A DNA stretch of 64,000 nucleotides, from assembly GCF_038630985.1 (NCBI RefSeq), contig NZ_CP152049.1:872001-936000 (forward strand). Reading direction: 5' to 3'. The first letter of the stretch is position 1. Every line of letters starts with the position of its first letter. This DNA comes from Paenibacillus sp. FSL H8-0548 (GTDB taxonomy: Bacteria; Bacillota; Bacilli; Paenibacillales; Paenibacillaceae). The notes under the pieces were generated by a model. It saw only the letters and a list, made by a program, of their open reading frames with translations, did no database searches and was not told the DNA's origin. Positions 26,460 through 35,417 of the stretch are shown in pieces. Both the position numbers and the translations under genes were made by a program.

Positions 26460-26507
26460 TTTACGAGTACAGCAGGTATGAGTTATACTGAATGAGAATC
26501 AGTTTCA
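26460..26507 (+). promoter_or_regulatory. Candidate iclR-type gene promoter
   Basis: TTTACG (26460-26465) and TATACT (26484-26489) are 18 bp apart. TGAGAAT-C-AGTTTCA (26493-26507) lies just downstream and faintly resembles a Fur-type 7-1-7 box with three mismatches. Confidence 0.4.
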
Positions 26508-26542
26508 TTGGATGAAACTTTATTAGAGGGAGGTGCGGCTGC

Positions 26543-27286
26543 ATGGAAGAAGGTAAATCGACGGTTCGGGCAGTGGATCGAGCACTTGATATTTTATTGT
26601 GCTTTACAATGAAAGCGGACTGGGCGATGACGGAAATTGCCGAGCATGTAGGCCTGCACAAAAGCACCGTTCATCGGATGCTCGCAACGCTCGAGGAAAA
26701 AGGCTTTATCGAGCGGGATCGCTCGACCGACCGTTATTTTTTGGGTTTGAAAATGTGGGAGCTCTCCACCAATTTATCGCGGACCGACGATCAAGGGACG
26801 ATATGGTTGCCTGAGATGGAACGGCTCCGTGATCGATTAGGAGAAACTGTAAGTATATATGTAAGAGACGGTTCTGAGCGAATACGTATGCAAGCGGTAC
26901 AGAGCAATCAACCGGTCCGCCGTGTAGCTCCGGTAGGTGCGCGGCTGCCGTTATATGCAGGAGCGTCAAGCAAGGTGCTTATTGCTTATTCTGATCCTAT
27001 CGTACAGGAGAGCATCTTTGGAGATCCAGCTTGGCTATATTCTATTGATCTGGATCAATACAAGCAGCAGCTTGAGGAAATTTGCTTACAAGGCTACGCA
27101 ACAAGCTTCGAGGAGCGCGAGCCAGGGGTTGCGGCACTGTCCGCGCCTATTTTTAATAGGCAAGGAAAGGTATCGGCTGCCTTATCGGTATCGGGTCCGG
27201 CAAGCCGATTGACGATCCAGACGATGAGCGATTTCGCAAGCGTGTTGATGGAATCAGCTAAACGAATGGGTACGATGAGCATATAG
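26543..27286 (+). CDS. IclR-family transcriptional regulator
   Basis: The 247-residue protein has an N-terminal winged helix (VDRALDILLCF, MTEIAEHVGLHKSTVHRMLATLEEKGFIER) and a C-terminal effector domain (about residues 80-247) with LYAGASSKVLIAY and GYATSFEEREPGVAALSAPIFN, typical of IclR. It is divergent from the hydrolase gene 25231, which it may regulate. Ligand unknown. The start follows GGGAGGTG. Confidence 0.92.
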   Translation: MEEGKSTVRAVDRALDILLCFTMKADWAMTEIAEHVGLHKSTVHRMLATLEEKGFIERDRSTDRYFLGLKMWELSTNLSRTDDQGTIWLPEMERLRDRLGETVSIYVRDGSERIRMQAVQSNQPVRRVAPVGARLPLYAGASSKVLIAYSDPIVQESIFGDPAWLYSIDLDQYKQQLEEICLQGYATSFEEREPGVAALSAPIFNRQGKVSAALSVSGPASRLTIQTMSDFASVLMESAKRMGTMSI

Positions 27287-27361
27287 GCTGGAAGCACCAC
27301 GGATTATAGCTTGGACGATCAGCACGAAATCAAAGAGCAACCAATTCAGATGAAATAAAAT

Positions 27362-27412
27362 AAAAAGAACCTTCAACTCCACCTTGTAAAGTGGAGTTGA
27401 AGGTTCTTTTTG
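27362..27412 (+). terminator. Terminator after the IclR gene
   Basis: A near-perfect 21-bp stem (AGAACCTTCAACTCCAC with GTGGAGTTGAAGGTTCT inside) is flanked by A5 and T5. Confidence 0.9.
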
Positions 27413-27486
27413 ATAGATTTGTTTACAAAATTTAAAACAATTATTGATTATTATCCGTCTGATAAATTGAGATGGAGGGATTTTAA

Positions 27487-27969
27487 ATGAGAATAAAGAA
27501 GCTCTGTTTGGGGATTATTTTACTTTGCGTAATATTATCAACAGCATGCTCGAGCACTGTTCCCGCAAAAGATATGGGAGAATTGTATAGCTTGGCATTA
27601 GACGCGTACATGCCTATTGATGATGGCCTGAACAGTGGTATGAAATACATTGCGATTGACATGAGTAATTTCCAGGATATGAATGAATCAGATAAGGAAC
27701 AAATTTTAAATCATTTTAAAAAATACAATGTGGAAGTAATGGAAGCGACGTATGAGCAACTAATGGACAAGGGATTATATAACCCCCAAACATTGGTGCT
27801 GAATGGCATTCTGCTGCGGGTTGGAAAAACGGTAATATCAGAGACACGAATGGTTGTTGATGGCTCAAAGTATAGATCGGGCGACGGAGCTATCGGAGTG
27901 CAGGTTACCGTTGAAATCAATAAAGGTAAATGGCAAGTTTTAAAAGCAGACAGTACTTGGATTAGTTGA
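27487..27969 (+). CDS. Small lipoprotein, unrecognised
   Basis: The 160-residue protein has a lipoprotein signal peptide with lipobox STAC near residue 21. The mature part (ALDAYMPIDDGLNSGMKYIAIDMSN, then LLRVGKTVISETRMVVDG and INKGKWQVLKADSTWIS) looks like a small mixed alpha/beta domain, similar to hypothetical Bacillus lipoproteins. The SD is GGAGGG. Function unknown. It stands alone between terminators. Confidence 0.8.
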   Translation: MRIKKLCLGIILLCVILSTACSSTVPAKDMGELYSLALDAYMPIDDGLNSGMKYIAIDMSNFQDMNESDKEQILNHFKKYNVEVMEATYEQLMDKGLYNPQTLVLNGILLRVGKTVISETRMVVDGSKYRSGDGAIGVQVTVEINKGKWQVLKADSTWIS

Positions 27970-28346
27970 TTTTATAGTTAATGGAGAGGGGTGACTAAAG
28001 GCGGTCATTCGTCTAATTTTTATACCTATTATTGCCGTTGGGACTGATTATAAAGAAATAGATCTTATAATTAGACTTAAGTCTTCCGAATTGCTGCTTT
28101 TCCATGACCGTTTGATGGATTCGCTTAGAATTAGATCTAACTACTAGACTTATAGTTCCTTTTTGAGCTGGTTGGGGGAGAATAGATCTAAAGTTTAGAT
28201 CTAGTGCTACTTAAGCAGCCTGTAAATGTTCAATGCGTCAGAGGGAAAAGTCTTAGACTGATCGTGATTCATTAAGTAAACAGGCTGGGTAGTTGGGTAA
28301 ATGTTACAATTAGATAAGGAGAAGAAATCAAACTACGGAGGGTATG
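27970..28346. other. AT-rich gap with clustered AGATCT sites
   Basis: No gene is seen. TAGATCT occurs near 28061, 28131, 28181 and 28195, two of them extended to the palindrome TAGATCTA-like, with related TTAGACTTA and ACTTATAG stretches between. Confidence 0.4.
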
Positions 28347-28347
28347 A

Positions 28348-28473
28348 ATGAATCTTTTAATAGTAATTGTATTAGTAATTGGACTGGCTGGTATGATCGG
28401 GAATCAATATTCGATGTTAAGGAAGATGGAGAGAATTGAAGAAACTCTTCGTGAGATAAGAGATAAAAATTAA
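28348..28473 (+). CDS. Tiny membrane protein (41 residues)
   Basis: MNLLIVIVLVIGLAGMIG forms one membrane helix, followed by a short charged helix (RKMERIEETLREIRD). GGAGGG lies 5 bases before the ATG. The helix plus charged tail and good SD support a real small protein of the kind found in Bacilli, but it is too short for certainty. Confidence 0.6.
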   Translation: MNLLIVIVLVIGLAGMIGNQYSMLRKMERIEETLREIRDKN

Positions 28474-28546
28474 GCAAACGTTGTTACGCGAACGAATAAT
28501 GATAGCTCAATGTGTTTTTTAAATTTAGCGTATCCAATTCCCAATC

Positions 28547-28571
28547 CCTGTATATACTTAGTGTATACAGG
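28547..28571 (+). promoter_or_regulatory. Palindromic operator before the toxin-antitoxin pair
   Basis: CCTGTATATAC and GTGTATACAGG are inverted arms (one mismatch) with a 3-bp centre. A TATACT sequence (28553-28558) that could act as -10 lies inside the palindrome. It is placed where type II antitoxins bind to repress their own operon. Confidence 0.6.
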
Positions 28572-28624
28572 GGTGGAAGGCTGTGGTACTCTTGAATCAT
28601 GAACAGAAGAAAGGATTGGTCTAT

Positions 28625-28894
28625 ATGACAACAGCAACTGTACGTAAGTGGGGCAATAGTCTAGCCGTCCGTATTCCTCAAGAAGTTTCTGAGCTAGTAA
28701 AATTCACCGATGGAGTAGAGATAGAAATGTACGTCACTGAGAACAAAGAAGTTCTTCTGCGTACAGCGTTTCCGACGGCCGACGATCAAGATGCTCTTCG
28801 CAAACATTTTCTGTCGCTCCGCGCGAAATGTAAACCGGATATGCTTGCTCACGAAGAGATGTTTGCTGAGCCTATGGGGGATGAAATTATTTAA
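28625..28894 (+). CDS. AbrB/MazE-type antitoxin
   Basis: The 89-residue protein begins MTTATVRKWGNSLAVRIPQE, the AbrB/SpoVT swapped-hairpin DNA-binding domain of MazE/PemI antitoxins. The C-terminal part (FLSLRAKCKPDMLAHEEMFAEPMGDEII) is acidic, as expected of a toxin-wrapping tail. A GTG start at 28583 is possible but has no good SD, whereas AAAGGA precedes the ATG at 28625. Its stop overlaps the toxin start (TAATG). Confidence 0.9.
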   Translation: MTTATVRKWGNSLAVRIPQEVSELVKFTDGVEIEMYVTENKEVLLRTAFPTADDQDALRKHFLSLRAKCKPDMLAHEEMFAEPMGDEII

Positions 28895-29271
28895 TGCCGA
28901 TTACAGGACATGTGGAACGCGGGAGCATCGTATGGTTGAACATGCACCCAACGAAGGGACATGAACAACACGGTTGGCGCTCCGCAATTGTACTATCTGA
29001 TGGACTTATTGATCCGGAAAATTCAGAATTCGCCATGATTGTTCCAGTCACCACACATAAAAAGGAGTATCCTTTTGAGGTTACGGTCCCCCGAGGGATT
29101 AACACGACCCATCCAAGAGTTCAGTTCGCAGAGCTGAACGGAGTTGTTCTCACTGATCAAGCCAAATCGCTTGACTTGGCCGCAAGAGATGCTGTAGTTA
29201 TTGGTAAAGTGGACCCGACATCGAGTTTCTACCAGCTTGTGGTCACTAATGTACGCTCTATTCTAGCCTAA
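28894..29271 (+). CDS. MazF/PemK-type endoribonuclease toxin
   Basis: The 125-residue protein has MazF motifs: ERGSIVWLNMHPTKGHEQHGWRSAIVLSDG near the N-terminus and VPVTTHKKEYPFEV, with HPRVQFAELNGVVLTDQAKSLD. These toxins cleave RNA at short motifs and are blocked by the cognate antitoxin just upstream. Length matches ChpB/PemK. The pair lies next to an insertion sequence, which fits a mobile region. Confidence 0.9.
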   Translation: MPITGHVERGSIVWLNMHPTKGHEQHGWRSAIVLSDGLIDPENSEFAMIVPVTTHKKEYPFEVTVPRGINTTHPRVQFAELNGVVLTDQAKSLDLAARDAVVIGKVDPTSSFYQLVVTNVRSILA

Positions 29272-29312
29272 TTTCAAAAAAACTTAGGAACTGCTGTGGT
29301 AACTTCTTTCAC

Positions 29313-30866
29313 TTGAATCAATTTCATAATAATAAAGCCTTGCTAGGACTAGCTTCTTAAGGCATAGAAAAAGGAGTACCTCCCCAAATCTCGAATAGGT
29401 AAAGTAACCACACCATACCGAAAGAGACGAGGAGAACTCCCTATGCCATATATACGACACGAGAGCTTATTTACCCTGCAAGAGCTTTATGAAATGGAAC
29501 AAAAAGATCGTTTCCTTGAGATTTTCTCTACCATCGATATTACGCCTATCTTGCGCTTGGTCAGAAAAACATCTCTTTATGGCGCTCCCGTTGAAGTGAA
29601 TTACAGGGCGATGGTCTATTCCTTAATCGTTAGAATCGTTGAACGTATTCCTACGATCAAAGATTTAATAAAGCGTCTTCAGCATGACATCCTATTCCGC
29701 TTGGATTGTGGCTTTATGCTTTCAGAAGCCATTCCTTCTGCATCTTCCTATTCCAGGCTGGTGCGCAAGATGAGCCAAAGCTATGCGCTAGAAGAAATGC
29801 AAGACCAGTTGTTAAAGCAAGCCATGGCAGAATCATTCATTACGGACGATACCGTTGCCATAGATGCAACTCATATCGAGGCTCGGGATCAAGCGCCTGC
29901 AAAGCAAGAAAAGGAAAAACCCAAACCTAAAAAGCGTGGTCGAAAATCAAAAGCCGAACGTGAAGCTTGGCTCGAACAAAAACAAGAAGAAGAGAAACAA
30001 AAGCCAATCTTCGAGAAAGAAATCGCTGCACAACTCAGCGAGACGTTCCATGTTCTAAGGGATGAAATGCCTCTTCACCCGCAGTGGGGAATCAAGAAAA
30101 ATAGTGATGGGAAAAACGTCTTTTGGTATGGCTATAAAGGTCATCTTGCAGTCGGAACCAAGAGTCAATATATCCTTGGAGCCATGCTCTCTTCTGGGAA
30201 CTTGAATGATGGTAAAGCCGCGATTCCGCTCCTAAAAGGGATTGCTTTGCAGCATCCAAATTTCCATTTCAACTATGCAGCGATGGATGCAGGTTACGAT
30301 TATGAGCCCATATATAAGCAAGTGCGAGAAGCGAAGGCTCATGCCGTTATCGCTTATAACCGTCGGCGAGAACCCGAACTTGTCGGGTTTGACGAACACT
30401 TCGCCCCTACCTGTGTGAGAGAGCATTCGTATCGTTACGACAGCTACGACTCGAAATATGAAACGCTCAAATACGTACGACCGAAAGAATGTGAGAGCTG
30501 TCCATTAACGCATGATTCACTTTGCCAGAAGGTTTACAAGATGAAGATCACAATTGATCTTAGAAAGTATAGTGCTCCGGCTCGAGGCTCGAAACTTTGG
30601 AAAGAAATCGCTAAAAAACGATCTGCAGTCGAAAGAGTGAATGCTTACCTAAAGGAATTCTTCCAGTTGAACAATGTAAGACATCGAACAGGTCAAAAAG
30701 CGAAAGCACATTTTAACTTGGTAACGCTGGTTTATAATTGCACAAAGTTAGCATGCGATCGTCTAAGTCGCCAATTACAAGAAGTAGCAGCATAATTTAA
30801 AAAACGAAAATGCTCACATTCGGTTAGTCTACGATTCTTTAACTATGCATTATGAAATTGATTCAA
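29313..30866 (+). mobile_element. IS1182-family insertion sequence, about 1.55 kb, apparently intact
   Basis: The left end TTGAATCAATTTCATAAT (29313-29330) is repeated exactly inverted at 30849-30866. Between them lies one complete transposase. The flanks (ACTTCTTTCAC on the left, TTATTAAA on the right) show no obvious target duplication. Its 450-residue transposase and missing stop-codon damage suggest recent activity. Confidence 0.85.
29443..30795 (+). CDS. IS1182-family transposase
   Basis: The 450-residue DDE transposase has an N-terminal DUF772-like region (RIVERIPTIKDLIKRLQHDILFRLDCGFM) and the first catalytic Asp in DTVAIDATHIEARD. A highly charged Lys-rich linker follows (about residues 153-190), then the second Asp in AAMDAGYDYEP and the C-terminal Glu region KKRSAVERVNAYLKEFFQLNNVRHRTG. 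The start follows GAGGAG. The frame is unbroken and full length. Confidence 0.93.
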   Translation: MPYIRHESLFTLQELYEMEQKDRFLEIFSTIDITPILRLVRKTSLYGAPVEVNYRAMVYSLIVRIVERIPTIKDLIKRLQHDILFRLDCGFMLSEAIPSASSYSRLVRKMSQSYALEEMQDQLLKQAMAESFITDDTVAIDATHIEARDQAPAKQEKEKPKPKKRGRKSKAEREAWLEQKQEEEKQKPIFEKEIAAQLSETFHVLRDEMPLHPQWGIKKNSDGKNVFWYGYKGHLAVGTKSQYILGAMLSSGNLNDGKAAIPLLKGIALQHPNFHFNYAAMDAGYDYEPIYKQVREAKAHAVIAYNRRREPELVGFDEHFAPTCVREHSYRYDSYDSKYETLKYVRPKECESCPLTHDSLCQKVYKMKITIDLRKYSAPARGSKLWKEIAKKRSAVERVNAYLKEFFQLNNVRHRTGQKAKAHFNLVTLVYNCTKLACDRLSRQLQEVAA

Positions 30867-30941
30867 TTATTAAAAAAATAAAAGATTTTGTACAGATGTC
30901 CTGGTGATTAGCGTTCAACTAATGAGAAACATTAGCTAAAT

Positions 30942-30996
30942 AAAATAGCGGCAGTCTAGGACAAAATTTTTTCGTCCAGGGCTGTCGCTATTTTTT
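30942..30996 (+). terminator. Terminator downstream of the IS element
   Basis: AAATAGCGGCAG and TAGGAC pair with GTCC and CTGTCGCTATTT around an A/T loop, followed by T6. Confidence 0.65.
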
Positions 30997-31004
30997 CTAG
31001 TTGC

Positions 31005-31060
31005 AGCTTCAAACAAAAGAGGCTGTCCATCAAGGCAAAAGAGCTTTGATGGACAGCCTA
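31005..31060 (-). terminator. Terminator of acnA
   Basis: On the minus strand AGGCTGTCCATCAA pairs with TTGATGGACAGCCT (loop about 11), followed by TCTTTTGTTTG just past the acnA stop. Confidence 0.8.
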
Positions 31061-31083
31061 TATTTGTATGCTCTGCTTAGTGA

Positions 31084-33807
31084 TTATGCTGTTGTGTTCA
31101 TTTTGGCAATCATTTGACGAAGCACCGTTTGAAGGATACCGCCATTGCGATAGTAATCGACGTCAACTACGGAATCTAGACGAACGATCGCAGGGAATTC
31201 GAAGGTTGTTCCGTCTTCGCGAGTAGCGGTTACGGTTACTTTCGAGCCTGGAGCAACGTCATTGGACAAGCCAACGATGTCGAATGTCTCACGTCCAGTA
31301 ATGTTAAGTGATTTCCAGCTTTGACCTTCTGGGAATTGGAGTGGCAATACGCCCATACCAACCAGATTGGAGCGGTGAATACGCTCGAAGCTTTCTGCAA
31401 TAACCGCTTTAACACCGAGTAGGAATGTACCTTTGGCAGCCCAGTCACGCGAGCTTCCAGTACCGTACTCCTTACCAGCTAGTACAACAAGGTTTTTGCC
31501 ATCGTTTTGATATTTCATCGATGCATCGTAGATCGACATAACTTCATCTGTTGGAAGGTAAGTCGTTACGCCGCCTTCAGTTCCTGGAGCCACTTGGTTA
31601 CGAATACGAATGTTGGCGAACGTACCGCGCATCATTACTTCATGGTTACCACGACGGGAGCCGTAGGAGTTGAAGTCTTCGCGTTTAACGCCATTATCGA
31701 TCAAGTATTGGCCGCCCGGGCTGTTAACTGTAATGTTACCAGCAGGGGAGATATGATCCGTAGTAACGGAATCGCCCATAAGTGCTAGCACGCTTGCGCT
31801 GTGAATATCTTGAATGTCGTTAAGATCTGGACCAAGGTTTTCGAAGAACGGCGGGTTTTGAATGTAAGTTGATTTTGCATCCCACTCGTAGCTTTCGCCC
31901 TTAGGAACCGAAATTGCGTTCCAACGCTCATTTTGCGTAAATACGTTTTCGTATTTGTCGCGGAACATTTGCGGGTTAAGCGCAGCTGTCATCGCATCGT
32001 TGACTTCTTTCGAAGTTGGCCAAATATCTTTGAGGAATACCGGCTTGTTATCTTCTGTATAGCCAATTGGATCAGTTGTAAGGTCGATATTTGTCGTTCC
32101 AGCAAGCGCGTAAGCGATAACTAGCGGTGGTGAAGCTAGGTAGTTAGCTTTAACTTGTGCGTGAACACGGCCTTCAAAGTTACGGTTACCAGAGAGAACA
32201 GCAGATACTGTCATATCGTTGTCCGTAATCGCTTTGCTCACTTCTTCAGGAAGCGGGCCGGAGTTACCGATACATGTTGCGCAGCCATAGCCGGCAACGT
32301 GGAAGCCAAGCGCTTCTAGCGGCTCAAGCAGGTTGGCTTTAGTCAAATATTCCGTTACGACGAGCGAGCCCGGCGTTAGGGAGCTTTTTACATAAGCAGG
32401 CTTCTTAAGTCCAAGTGCTACTGCTTTCTTAGCTACAAGGCCGGCACCGACCATAACGCTTGGGTTGGAAGTATTTGTACAGCTCGTGATAGCTGCGATA
32501 ACGACAGCGCCTGTACCCATTTGGCTTACTTGGCCGTCATTATGATTGACAGTGATCATTTGCTCGATTTTTTCATCGCTAAGTCCATATCCGCCTTTGT
32601 CAATCGGTGTGCGAATGATGCTGTTGAAAGATTCTTTCATTGCAGTCAGCTCGACACGGTCTTGTGGACGCTTTGGTCCTGCAAGGGAAGGAACGATAGT
32701 TGAAAGGTCAAGTTCAACCACGTCAGTAAATACTGGATCTGGTGTCTCATCCGTACGGAACATGTCTTGTGCTTTGTAATAAGAGCCAACAAGCTCAATG
32801 AGGTCATCAGGACGACCTGTTTGCTGCAGGTAGCTAAGCGTCTCGTTATCAACAGGGAAGAAGCCGATTGTAGCGCCATACTCAGGTGCCATGTTGGCAA
32901 CTGTTGCACGGTCTGCAAGACTGATGTTGGATAAACCAGGACCGAAGAACTCAACAAATTTACCTACTACGCCTTTTTTACGCAGAATTTGAGTAACTGT
33001 AAGCGCTAAGTCAGTAGCAGTGGAGCCTTCTGCAAGCTTGCCAGTCAATTTAATGCCGATAACTTCAGGCATAACGAAGTAAAGCGGTTGACCAAGCATA
33101 CCAGCCTCAGCCTCGATACCGCCAACGCCCCAGCCTACAACGCCAAGACCGTTGATCATCGTAGTATGAGAATCCGTACCTACGAGGGAGTCAGGGAAAA
33201 CGACGGTTTCACCATCAATGGTTCTGGTTGCTGCAACGGATGCCAAGTACTCCAAGTTAACTTGGTGAACGATACCTGTGCCCGGTGGAACCGCACGGAA
33301 GTTATCGAACGCCGTTTGTGCCCAGCGAAGGAAACGGTAACGCTCTTCATTGCGTTCAAACTCGATTTTTGTATTATATTCAAGCGCTTCAGGGCTGCCG
33401 AATGCGTCAACCATAATGGAGTGGTCAATAACAAGATCGACCGGTACAAGAGGGTTGATTTTTTTCGGATCTCCGCCTGCTTTTTTTACGGTGTCGCGCA
33501 TTGCTGCCAAGTCAACAACAACGGGTACTCCGGTAAAATCCTGCAATACGATACGTGCTGGAATGAAAGGGATTTCTTTATCCTCGCGTCCGTCAGCCCA
33601 AGTTGCAAGCTGCTTTACGTGCTCTGGTGTAATGGCGCGTCCGTCAAATTGACGTACAGCAGCCTCAAGCAATACTTTGATGGAAAAAGGCAGCTTCGAA
33701 ATATCGCCTAGTCCTTGCTCTTCAAGTCCGCCCAGACGGTAGTATGCGTACGATTTGCCACCGGCGTCCAGTGTTGTGCGGACCGAATAATGGTTTTGTG
33801 TAGACAT
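31084..33807 (-). CDS. acnA: Aconitate hydratase AcnA
   Basis: The 907-residue TCA enzyme interconverts citrate and isocitrate through a [4Fe-4S] cluster. Cluster Cys residues appear in [13 protein letters not shown] and [29 protein letters not shown], with the substrate-binding Arg, and [13 protein letters not shown] are the other AcnA signatures. In-frame ATGs extend upstream to 33990, but the protein homology and GAGGAGA place the start at ATG 33807 ([10 protein letters not shown]). The product is a moonlighting RNA-binding protein in related bacteria. A perfect 7-bp inverted repeat lies in its leader. Confidence 0.95.
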   Translation of the reverse strand: MSTQNHYSVRTTLDAGGKSYAYYRLGGLEEQGLGDISKLPFSIKVLLEAAVRQFDGRAITPEHVKQLATWADGREDKEIPFIPARIVLQDFTGVPVVVDLAAMRDTVKKAGGDPKKINPLVPVDLVIDHSIMVDAFGSPEALEYNTKIEFERNEERYRFLRWAQTAFDNFRAVPPGTGIVHQVNLEYLASVAATRTIDGETVVFPDSLVGTDSHTTMINGLGVVGWGVGGIEAEAGMLGQPLYFVMPEVIGIKLTGKLAEGSTATDLALTVTQILRKKGVVGKFVEFFGPGLSNISLADRATVANMAPEYGATIGFFPVDNETLSYLQQTGRPDDLIELVGSYYKAQDMFRTDETPDPVFTDVVELDLSTIVPSLAGPKRPQDRVELTAMKESFNSIIRTPIDKGGYGLSDEKIEQMITVNHNDGQVSQMGTGAVVIAAITSCTNTSNPSVMVGAGLVAKKAVALGLKKPAYVKSSLTPGSLVVTEYLTKANLLEPLEALGFHVAGYGCATCIGNSGPLPEEVSKAITDNDMTVSAVLSGNRNFEGRVHAQVKANYLASPPLVIAYALAGTTNIDLTTDPIGYTEDNKPVFLKDIWPTSKEVNDAMTAALNPQMFRDKYENVFTQNERWNAISVPKGESYEWDAKSTYIQNPPFFENLGPDLNDIQDIHSASVLALMGDSVTTDHISPAGNITVNSPGGQYLIDNGVKREDFNSYGSRRGNHEVMMRGTFANIRIRNQVAPGTEGGVTTYLPTDEVMSIYDASMKYQNDGKNLVVLAGKEYGTGSSRDWAAKGTFLLGVKAVIAESFERIHRSNLVGMGVLPLQFPEGQSWKSLNITGRETFDIVGLSNDVAPGSKVTVTATREDGTTFEFPAIVRLDSVVDVDYYRNGGILQTVLRQMIAKMNTTA

Positions 33808-33835
33808 CTTCATTCTCCTCTGTGAATAGATTTCA

Positions 33836-33908
33836 TGTTTCATTCTGTGAAACACAATTTCAAAATCGCTATACCTACAGTATATCGTTAAAATAGTGCT
33901 TCCGTAAA
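33836..33908 (-). promoter_or_regulatory. acnA promoter and leader inverted repeat
   Basis: On the minus strand a -35 TTTACG (33908-33903) and -10 TATACT (33884-33879) lie 18 bp apart. TGTTTCA and TGAAACA (33836-33854) form a perfect inverted repeat with a 5-bp centre, between the -10 and the SD. Confidence 0.55.
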
Positions 33909-34080
33909 GTCCATTTATGACTTTACGTGCCTCGATAGGGCAATACATTTGATCATGACGAATGTTACATGAAACGGAAGGTGGCTTCATATAATGAAGC
34001 AGTTAATCAACCTTAGACATCAGAATGTAAATCTGCTGGCACGCGCATGTCATCACGACAATGTTCAAGGAGGGATAGCT

Positions 34081-35394
34081 ATGTCGCGTACGGGTAAACG
34101 AGGACCGAGCATTCCGAGTCCGAAACGTAATCAAGCAGCGATAAAGACTGCTGCCTCTCAAAGCAAGCTGCGGCAAAAGGCTGAAACGCATGCTCTAAAG
34201 CCGCTGCCGCTGCCATTCGGGGAACAAGCGGAGCGGCATTCAAGCGTGGATTCTGGACCGATTGCCACTGAACAGGTTAAGAAAGATACGCAGGTAGCAA
34301 GGCAGCCTTCCAAGCTCAACTCGCTGATGCGTTCCTCTGATTATGATCAGCACAGAGAGGAAGGGATGCAGCAAGGCTGGAAATCAGCTGTTCATCGTTA
34401 TGTGAGCTTGTACAATCAAGCTGAAGCGAACCAGTATGCCGCTGCGCTAACCGATTACGTAGCTGATAGCGAGCATTGCGAACGGCTGCGCTGCAGACTT
34501 GAACGGCTGCGCGAGCGTGATTTGCTCAGAGGTGCGCTTCCTGCTGGAAGTGAGACGAAAGCAGAGCTTATCCGCATCAATGAATCATCCAGTGAGGTTT
34601 CCGTACTTATACGTTTACATGTCAAAAGACGAATGGAACAGTCTGGAAGATACTACATGGAGGAAAGATCCGAGTTCGAGCGTCTCTGGCTGGGCTTGTC
34701 AGGCGGCAGCTGGGACGTTCTGCGGGTGGAGCCGCTTATCGCGGAACGCAGGCCGCGCTTTGGCACCGTGACAGACAACTGGATGACCGTCGATGATTAT
34801 TCGGAACTATTTGGCGATGTATCGTCACCTTCAACACCATACTTAAATTATGACCTAATACAGCAATTCAAACACCGACCTTCAGGTATTCGTTACAGGA
34901 GAGATTTGGTTGCTGCCTATGCCGATCGATGGTGGAATGAAGGCAATCCGGCATACGAGCTTTTTGAGGTAAATTGCACCAATTATGTGTCACAGTGTAT
35001 CTTTGCAGGCAATGCTCCGATGAACTATACTGGTAAGAGGGAAACAGGCTGGTGGTATAAAGGACGAAATAAGGGCAATGAATGGTGGAGCTTTAGCTGG
35101 GCAGTATCAAATGCGATAACGAATTATTTGACAGGCTCGAGGTCTTCGGGCTTGCGCGCACAGGTTGTACAATCCGCTGATGAGCTGCAGCTTGGCGATG
35201 TCATTACGTATGATTGGAATGGAGATCAACGCTTTCAGCACAGTACAATCGTAACTGCCTTTGATTCATTCGGAATGCCGCTTGTAAATGCCAACACGGT
35301 TTCCAGCAGACATCGCTATTGGGATTATCGTGATTCCTATGCATGGACGGAACAAACGAAATATCGTTTTTTTCATATTGCTGATCTAATATAA
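34081..35394 (+). CDS. Protein with C-terminal putative amidase (Amidase_6) domain
   Basis: The 437-residue protein has a long low-complexity, charged N-terminal region (to about residue 110), a helical middle, and a C-terminal domain with RRDLVAAYADRWWNEGNPAYELFEVNCTNYVSQCIFAG, matching the Amidase_6 family Cys/His active-site pattern (Cys in NCTNYVSQC, His in FQHSTIVTAF). No signal peptide is seen. Start at 34081 follows GGAGGG; the ATG at 33994 is weaker. Amidase_6 proteins are often phage- or peptidoglycan-related, but the substrate is not known. Confidence 0.7.
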   Translation: MSRTGKRGPSIPSPKRNQAAIKTAASQSKLRQKAETHALKPLPLPFGEQAERHSSVDSGPIATEQVKKDTQVARQPSKLNSLMRSSDYDQHREEGMQQGWKSAVHRYVSLYNQAEANQYAAALTDYVADSEHCERLRCRLERLRERDLLRGALPAGSETKAELIRINESSSEVSVLIRLHVKRRMEQSGRYYMEERSEFERLWLGLSGGSWDVLRVEPLIAERRPRFGTVTDNWMTVDDYSELFGDVSSPSTPYLNYDLIQQFKHRPSGIRYRRDLVAAYADRWWNEGNPAYELFEVNCTNYVSQCIFAGNAPMNYTGKRETGWWYKGRNKGNEWWSFSWAVSNAITNYLTGSRSSGLRAQVVQSADELQLGDVITYDWNGDQRFQHSTIVTAFDSFGMPLVNANTVSSRHRYWDYRDSYAWTEQTKYRFFHIADLI

Positions 35395-35417
35395 ATTAAT
35401 GTACCGGAGGATATGCC

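Noticed and set aside
33808..33990. N-terminal extension of aconitase to 33990
   Set aside because: The extra residues do not match the family and cover the promoter and leader dyad.
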